Shown here piece after piece: positions 6,247-6,572 of a DNA stretch of 6,572 bases; the first letter of the stretch is position 1, and every line of letters starts with the position of its first letter. The notes beneath the pieces are model-generated. The model made no database searches, was not told the origin of the DNA, and was given only the letters and a program-made list of their open reading frames with translations. A program made the position numbers and the translations under genes. The stretch comes from Candidatus Omnitrophota bacterium (GTDB taxonomy: Bacteria; Omnitrophota; Koll11; Gorgyraeales; Gorgyraeaceae), in assembly GCA_018818505.1 (NCBI GenBank), contig JAHIRR010000275.1:1-6572 (forward strand), in the 5' to 3' direction.

Positions 6247-6279
6247 GGAGGTTGCCGTGCTGGCAACCTCCGGGGTTGC
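6239..6279. repeat. REP/REPIN-like palindrome, downstream copy
   Basis: The core matches the copy at 5504-5544 at 40 of 41 positions and has the same orientation. The inner stem is GGAGGTTGCC (6248-6257) and GGCAACCTCC (6263-6272) around the loop GTGCT. The single change, G6273, creates one mismatch in the outer stem. The five-C/five-G outer extension of the upstream copy is missing here; instead the 9-bp array lies on the left and GCCGACC follows on the right. Confidence 0.85.
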
Positions 6280-6291
6280 GCCGACCCTACC

Positions 6292-6320
6292 TTGACAAAT
6301 CGCATATCGCATGATATACT
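6292..6320 (+). promoter_or_regulatory. Near-consensus sigma70 promoter of the pilin gene
   Basis: A perfect -35 box TTGACA (6292-6297) is separated by 17 bases from the -10 box TATACT (6315-6320). The -10 box is preceded by TGA (6312-6314), which forms an extended -10 element. Transcription should start near 6327, giving a short leader of about 25 bases before the pilin ATG. The -35 box begins 13 bases after the downstream palindrome, so the pilin is independent of the upstream genes. Confidence 0.85.
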
Positions 6321-6336
6321 TCCAGCACACTAAAGG

Positions 6337-6344
6337 AAAGGAGG
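6337..6344 (+). promoter_or_regulatory. Strong ribosome binding site of the pilin gene
   Basis: AAAGGAGG lies seven bases before the ATG at 6352, a near-ideal Shine-Dalgarno with ideal spacing. Together with the promoter it points to high expression. Confidence 0.88.
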
Positions 6345-6351
6345 ATGTAAT

Positions 6352-6572
6352 ATGCTTAAATTAAGACAGAAGCATGGTTTTACGCTCGTAGAGATCATGA
6401 TAGTAGTCGCAATCATATCTTTATTGGCAGCAATTGCCATACCGAATTTGCTACGAGCGAGGCACAACGCCAACGAAGCAGCAGCTATTGCAGCAAGCCG
6501 AACGATCAGCACTGCATGCGAGAGCTTCCGTTCAGCGCAGACGCCACCCACATATCCTGCGAACTTAGCAGC
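6352..6572 (+). CDS. Type IV prepilin / pseudopilin, 5' part (runs off the window end)
   Basis: Seventy-three codons are visible and the frame is open at the window edge. The protein begins with a short basic leader, MLKLRQKHG, then FTLVEIMIVVAIISLLAA, the class III prepilin signal and hydrophobic helix. The prepilin peptidase should cut between G9 and F10 and methylate F10; E14 is the conserved Glu at mature position 5. The helix (about 10-32) anchors the subunit in the membrane before assembly and packs the fibre core afterwards. The following segment (LLRARHNANEAAAIAASRTISTA) is typical of GspG-like and type IV pilins of many uncultured bacteria. The strong promoter and ribosome binding site suggest a major subunit. 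Without the C-terminal half, pilin and GspG-type major pseudopilin cannot be told apart. Confidence 0.92.
   Translation, partial: MLKLRQKHGFTLVEIMIVVAIISLLAAIAIPNLLRARHNANEAAAIAASRTISTACESFRSAQTPPTYPANLA

Larger units (their letters stand above)
5498..6279 (+). mobile_element. RAYT gene flanked by two copies of its probable REP palindrome
   Basis: The transposase gene sits between two palindromic elements in the same orientation. The 41-base cores at 5504-5544 and 6239-6279 match at 40 of 41 positions; the one difference is A5538 against G6273. In known REP systems the RAYT nuclease acts on REP palindromes and is often flanked by them. The gene interior is much more AT-rich than pilC, supporting acquisition. 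The outer limits of the insertion are uncertain: the block 5447-5497 upstream and the bases after 6279 show no clear target duplication. Confidence 0.72.

Noticed and set aside
6214..6279. Possible CRISPR-like repeats
   Set aside because: The units are 9 bases, contiguous and without spacers, and belong to the edge of a REP palindrome.
6330..6551. Open frame on the - strand over the pilin start
   Set aside because: It overlaps the strongly supported promoter, ribosome binding site and prepilin signal on the + strand.

Overview
The window carries part of a type IV pilus / type II secretion assembly locus, all on the + strand. In order it holds a stand-alone MshEN-domain protein (10-450), two complete and different PilB/GspE-class assembly ATPases (581-2296 and 2405-4036), one PilC/GspF inner-membrane platform protein (4244-5446), a REP-associated tyrosine transposase (RAYT, 5564-6205) between two nearly identical palindromic repeats, and the first 73 codons of a type IV prepilin or pseudopilin (from 6352) that runs off the end. 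The machinery is for a Gram-negative-style bacterium. The pilin sequence, the duplicated ATPases and the palindrome-rich gaps remind me of uncultured lineages such as Candidatus Omnitrophota. That is an impression from family resemblance, not proof.

Working together, the ATPases would hydrolyse ATP at the cytoplasmic face and drive the PilC platform, which extracts processed pilins from the inner membrane and adds them to a growing fibre. Both ATPases carry an N-terminal MshEN domain and a tetracysteine zinc motif, so both belong to the assembly class; no PilT-like retraction ATPase is visible. The small first gene is a third copy of the MshEN domain alone. In this family that domain can bind cyclic di-GMP, so it may be a regulatory subunit. 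The pilin has its own near-consensus sigma70 promoter and a strong ribosome binding site, as expected for an abundant fibre subunit.

The most striking non-coding feature is that every gap between genes holds a palindromic element, and the elements belong to four unrelated sequence families: an AAGGG/CCCTT-rich palindrome (451-573), a GATTGC...GCAATC palindrome with a nested hairpin (2297-2395), an ATAACCA-rich palindrome with a GC-rich insert (4046-4223), and a GCAACCTC element present twice (5498-5550 and 6239-6279) flanking the RAYT. RAYTs are HUH single-strand transposases known to be tied to REP palindromes, so the last family is the likely partner of the transposase. The RAYT gene is clearly more AT-rich than its neighbours (125 G/C of 360 bases in 5641-6000, against 172 of 360 in 4801-5160 inside pilC), which supports later acquisition into the pilus locus.

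I see no tRNA, rRNA, CRISPR array or convincing intrinsic terminator.
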